A stretch of 64,000 nt of DNA. It comes from Chryseobacterium capnotolerans (lineage in GTDB: Bacteria; Bacteroidota; Bacteroidia; Flavobacteriales; Weeksellaceae). Location: contig NZ_CP065589.1 of NCBI RefSeq assembly GCF_021278965.1, positions 2,361,001 through 2,425,000 of the forward strand. The letters are read 5' to 3'. Shown in pieces: positions 61,239 through 64,000 of this stretch. Numbering within the stretch: position 1 is the first letter of the stretch; every line of letters begins with the position of its first letter. Position numbers and translations under genes: made by a program. Under the pieces are notes generated by a model that was given only the letters and a program-made list of their open reading frames with translations, ran no database searches and had not been told where the DNA came from.

Positions 61239-62780
61239 TTAGCTAACTAAAATATCTCCTGTCATGGCTTTTGGTATTTCAACCCCCATTACATTAAGGA
61301 TTGTAGGCGCTACGTCACCCAGTTTTCCAGGTTTTAGGTTCCATGTATGGTCTTTATCCATAACAATAAAAGGAACCAGATTCGTTGAGTGCTGTGTATT
61401 AGGTGTTCCGTCAGGATTCAACATAACATCTGAATTTCCGTGGTCCGCAAGAATGAATACTGCATATCCGTTTTCATAAGCAGCAGTGGCTACTTTTTCG
61501 ATGCATGCATCAACTGTTTCAGCAGCCTTCACAGCAGCTTCAAACACCCCTGTATGTCCTACCATATCCGTATTGGCAAAGTTCAGACAAACAAAATCCG
61601 CAGTACCTTGCTCCAGTTCCGGAACAATAGCATTGGTAATATCATAAGCTGACATTTCAGGTTTTAGATCATAAGTAGGAACGTCTTTTGGACTTGGACA
61701 CAACAATCTTTTCTCTCCATTGAATTCTTCTTCTCTTCCTCCTGAGAAGAAGAAGGTAACGTGAGGATATTTTTCTGTTTCTGCAATTCTGATCTGAGTT
61801 TTACCATTCTTCTCAAGTACTTCACCCATTGTTTCTGTTAAAACATTCTCATCAAAAACAACCTGAACATTCTGAAACGTTTTGTCATAATTGGTTAATG
61901 TAATATAATAAAGGTTCAGTTTGCGCATAGAATAATCAGGAAAATCTTTCTGAGAAAGCACTTCTGTAATTTCTCTTCCTCTGTCTGTACGGAAGTTGAA
62001 GCAAATTACCACATCATTTTCAATAATTTTTGCTACCGGAACAACATTTCCTGTAGCTGTTGTATTGACTAAAATGATTGGCTTAAGGAATTCATCTGTT
62101 ACGTTATGGTCATAGGAAGCACGGATAGAGGCCAGAGCGTCTGTACTCTGCTCTCCTACTCCTTCTACAAGGGCATCATAAGCTAATTTCACACGTTCCC
62201 ATCTTTTGTCCCTGTCCATTGCGTAGTATCTTCCTACAACGGTAGCCAGTTTCCCGGTAGTTGCTTCCATGTGGTTCTGAAGCTCTTCAATGAAACCTAA
62301 TCCGGAATGTGGATCACAGTCTCTTCCGTCTGTGAATGCATGTACAAAGACATTTTCATCCAATCCAAATTCTTTGGCAGCAGTCAATAATCCTTTTAAG
62401 TGATTGATATGGGAGTGTACTCCTCCATTGGAAACCAATCCGATGAAATGTACTTTTTTATTTTCTTTTTTAGCGTATTCAAAAGCATCCTGAATTACTT
62501 TTTCCTGTCCAAGAGTACCGTTTTCAACCGCCATATTCAGTTTTACCAGGTTTTGGTAAACAACTCTTCCGGCCCCAAGGTTCATGTGACCTACTTCGGA
62601 ATTCCCCATCTGTCCGGCAGGAAGACCTACCGCTAAACCACTTGCTTCAAGGGTTGTGTGTGGAAATTTTTGATAACAGCTATCTATAAATGGTGTGTTT
62701 GCTTTGTCTATTGCAGAAACGTCCGGGTTTGTTCCCAATCCCCATCCGTCAAGGATTGCTAATATTGCTTTTTTTGACAT
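61239..62780 (-). CDS. gpmI: 2,3-bisphosphoglycerate-independent phosphoglycerate mutase
   Basis: 513 aa glycolytic/gluconeogenic enzyme interconverting 3- and 2-phosphoglycerate with two Mn ions. Alkaline-phosphatase-like domain motifs: ILDGWGLG (Asp), the nucleophile Ser in GQMGNSEVGHMNLGAGR, HAFTDGRDCDPHSG, YYAMDRDKRWER, NFRTDRGRE, FANTDMVGHTG, and ILADHGNSD for the remaining metal ligands. Length normal. Monocistronic, with promoter at 62800-62807 and terminator downstream. Confidence 0.97.
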   Translation of the reverse strand: MSKKAILAILDGWGLGTNPDVSAIDKANTPFIDSCYQKFPHTTLEASGLAVGLPAGQMGNSEVGHMNLGAGRVVYQNLVKLNMAVENGTLGQEKVIQDAFEYAKKENKKVHFIGLVSNGGVHSHINHLKGLLTAAKEFGLDENVFVHAFTDGRDCDPHSGLGFIEELQNHMEATTGKLATVVGRYYAMDRDKRWERVKLAYDALVEGVGEQSTDALASIRASYDHNVTDEFLKPIILVNTTATGNVVPVAKIIENDVVICFNFRTDRGREITEVLSQKDFPDYSMRKLNLYYITLTNYDKTFQNVQVVFDENVLTETMGEVLEKNGKTQIRIAETEKYPHVTFFFSGGREEEFNGEKRLLCPSPKDVPTYDLKPEMSAYDITNAIVPELEQGTADFVCLNFANTDMVGHTGVFEAAVKAAETVDACIEKVATAAYENGYAVFILADHGNSDVMLNPDGTPNTQHSTNLVPFIVMDKDHTWNLKPGKLGDVAPTILNVMGVEIPKAMTGDILVS

Positions 62781-62799
62781 TTTGTAAAACTTTAGTACA

Positions 62800-62807
62800 C
62801 AAATTTA
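62800..62807 (-). promoter_or_regulatory. -7 promoter element for gpmI
   Basis: TAAATTTG on the minus strand, a perfect TAnnTTTG match, 20-27 bases upstream of the gpmI ATG. Confidence 0.55.
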
Positions 62808-62899
62808 CCTAATTTCCGATGAATAGAAGAATTTGGAGTTCTGAATTTTATGTATTCAGAGGAAAATGAAAAAATCTGTGTTCTCTTCAAAATCTTTGA

Positions 62900-62941
62900 G
62901 CTCTATTATTCTCGCAGATCTTGCTGATTTCGCAGATTTTA
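62900..62941. repeat. Dispersed repeat unit, CGCAGAT type
   Basis: TCTCGCAGATCTTGCTGATT continuing into TCGCAGATTTT repeats the CGCAGAT motif and matches the arms of the element at 49509-49817. It lies just past the end of the metallopeptidase gene, upstream of gpmI. Confidence 0.55.
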
Positions 62942-62981
62942 AAATGTGGATGATTATAGATTTCAACTTCTGGCTTCAACT

Positions 62982-64000
62982 CTAATTTTTAAACCAGCTA
63001 TTAATTTTATAAGTAAACTTATTTGATTTTACATTTTCTATTTTGATATTCTGTCCTTTTTCCACTCCTTTTACATTAGCTTCCTGATTCCAGTTTCCTT
63101 TGGTAAACTTAAATTGCGCTGGTAAATATATTTTTAAAGTAAGGGTTCTTTCAAGATCGCTTTTCCTTTCCATTTTAACTGAAGATGCACTCCAGCTCCC
63201 CAACCCTTTCTGGTTTCCTGCGATATAAACCTCATCATTTTTATCAGGAACATTTACTAATAATGTTACCGTTGAAGGCTCCCCTGAAAATTCCTGGAAA
63301 AAATCATCATATTTTAAATTCTTTTCTTTTGCATACGACTGAATATAAGAATCCAGAAAGCCACTTTCTTTTAAAAATAAAAATGGGTCTTCAATGTTTA
63401 AAATATCATGTACTGCTTGTTGTTTATCGGTTTGTTTATTAAAATAGGCTTCACATATTTTGTATCCTATCCAATATCCTAAATCATTGGGTCTGTCATC
63501 TTTTTTGGAGGTCCAATAAAACCAGTCTCTTAAATCATCACTTTTATATCTTGTTACGAATTCTTTGTATAATTTGTCTGAATTTGCTTCACCATACTGA
63601 AATGCTTTTACATTCATTGGTTCTCCGGAAACAAATTCTGCTATAAAATCAGCTCCACCTTCTGTTAAAGCTTGTTTCAATAAAGTTTCTCCGCCTTTAT
63701 TATTTTGCTGAAAATGAATCATTTCATGAACAATAAGAGGTACAACTCCATCCAGATTTTTAAACAATTCTGTTCCGATTGAGATTCCTTCATTGGAAGA
63801 ATTTCCGCCCGTATTCATTCTGCCATACACGAAATAAACGGTTGAGAATTTAGCTTTTGGATACCAATATTTTAAAGCGCTGTAACTTGCTTTTAGTTTT
63901 TTATCTTTTGCCCCAATTCCATCTAGCACATGTCTGGTTTTAAGATATTCTTCTTTATTTTTTTTCACTGTTGCATACAGAGAATCTGCATTAATGATAC
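62982..64000 (-). CDS. Gluzincin-type metallopeptidase with CBM20-like tail (5' end beyond window)
   Basis: The open frame runs to the right edge (ADSLYATVKKNKEEYLKTRH is the first visible stretch), so the start and any signal peptide are outside. The zinc site is VPLIVHEMIHFQQNN (HExxH) with the third ligand probably in LTEGGADFIAEF about 35 residues on, as in gluzincins (DUF2268-like). The C-terminal about 95 residues form a starch-binding/CBM20-like beta-sandwich (TVTLLVNVPDKNDEVYIAGN, GLGSWSASSVKM, QFKFTKGNWNQEA). Probably exported; targets unknown. Confidence 0.75.
   Translation of the reverse strand, partial: IINADSLYATVKKNKEEYLKTRHVLDGIGAKDKKLKASYSALKYWYPKAKFSTVYFVYGRMNTGGNSSNEGISIGTELFKNLDGVVPLIVHEMIHFQQNNKGGETLLKQALTEGGADFIAEFVSGEPMNVKAFQYGEANSDKLYKEFVTRYKSDDLRDWFYWTSKKDDRPNDLGYWIGYKICEAYFNKQTDKQQAVHDILNIEDPFLFLKESGFLDSYIQSYAKEKNLKYDDFFQEFSGEPSTVTLLVNVPDKNDEVYIAGNQKGLGSWSASSVKMERKSDLERTLTLKIYLPAQFKFTKGNWNQEANVKGVEKGQNIKIENVKSNKFTYKINSWFKN

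Overview
The window is A+T-rich chromosomal DNA from a member of the Bacteroidota, most likely a Flavobacteriia/Weeksellaceae organism close to Chryseobacterium. Signs of this are promoters of the flavobacterial type (TAnnTTTG at -7), almost no Shine-Dalgarno sequences, two cell-surface proteins with type IX secretion (T9SS) sorting tails, an OmpA-tailed membrane pyrophosphatase, a BT0820-type HAD phosphatase, an acyl-ACP desaturase, DUF6157, and intergenic hairpin repeats of the kind common in Chryseobacterium. I see no rRNA, tRNA, CRISPR array, prophage, transposase or integrated element. The species assignment is inference.

Layout. 1-9.5 kb: the 5' part of a DNA photolyase, a small conserved protein, a deletion scar joining remnants of an AraC regulator and a quinone-reductase-like flavoprotein, a MarR/exported-protein pair with a clear operator, then two efflux-type MFS transporters each divergent from an AraC regulator. 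9.6-25.4 kb: a lipoprotein, acetyltransferases, two T9SS cargo proteins, an AraC/SDR unit with a direct-repeat operator, a SWIM-SNF2 helicase split by a frameshift, an LRR protein, a thiolase with two TetR-type operators, endonuclease V, an M28 peptidase and a PLP aminotransferase. 25.5-36.5 kb (all minus strand): OmpA-tailed membrane pyrophosphatase, soluble pyrophosphatase, PhyH dioxygenase, FemAB-like protein, RadC, L,D-transpeptidase-like lipoprotein, LolD-type ABC ATPase, and pyruvate dehydrogenase E2 and E1-alpha. 36.8-49.4 kb (mostly plus): a decayed NIPSNAP gene, PAP2, BlaI-type repressor, RRM protein, DUF6157, thioesterase, an HMA-AraC fusion regulator followed by a copper P-type ATPase with four extra metal-binding modules and a DUF72 protein, polysaccharide deacetylase, YggS, an NtrC-like regulator without a DNA-binding domain, and a MATE pump. 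49.4-57.4 kb: an island of hairpin repeats with a GNAT, a broken Crp/Fnr gene, HAD hydrolase, broken S9 peptidase, DoxX, Era and Crp/Fnr. 57.4-64 kb: a Gdx-type SMR exporter, methyltransferase plus methionine aminopeptidase, BT0820-type phosphatase, acyl-ACP desaturase, phosphoglycerate mutase and a gluzincin metallopeptidase with a CBM20-like tail that runs off the right edge.

How genes work together. The best-supported functional unit is the copper module (40.3-44.7 kb): an unusual small regulator carrying a CxxC metal-chaperone-like domain fused to an AraC DNA-binding domain, then CopA. The two pyrophosphatases are adjacent and would both consume PPi, one of them coupled to ion pumping. 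Three regulatory circuits can be read from operators: MarR (4435-4460), AraC-type direct repeats with an exact 21-bp period at two separate loci (8528-8558 and 14002-14036), and TetR-type palindromes upstream of the thiolase (its regulator is not in the window).

Quality warning. At least eight genes are each interrupted by one to three single-base indels (twelve in total, nearly all losses of one base, often in short homopolymers), while the protein sequence continues cleanly in another frame. This density is more typical of consensus indel errors than of biology, so single broken genes should not be interpreted before resequencing. The AraC/flavoprotein scar near 1555-1572 is different: it is a true deletion or rearrangement.
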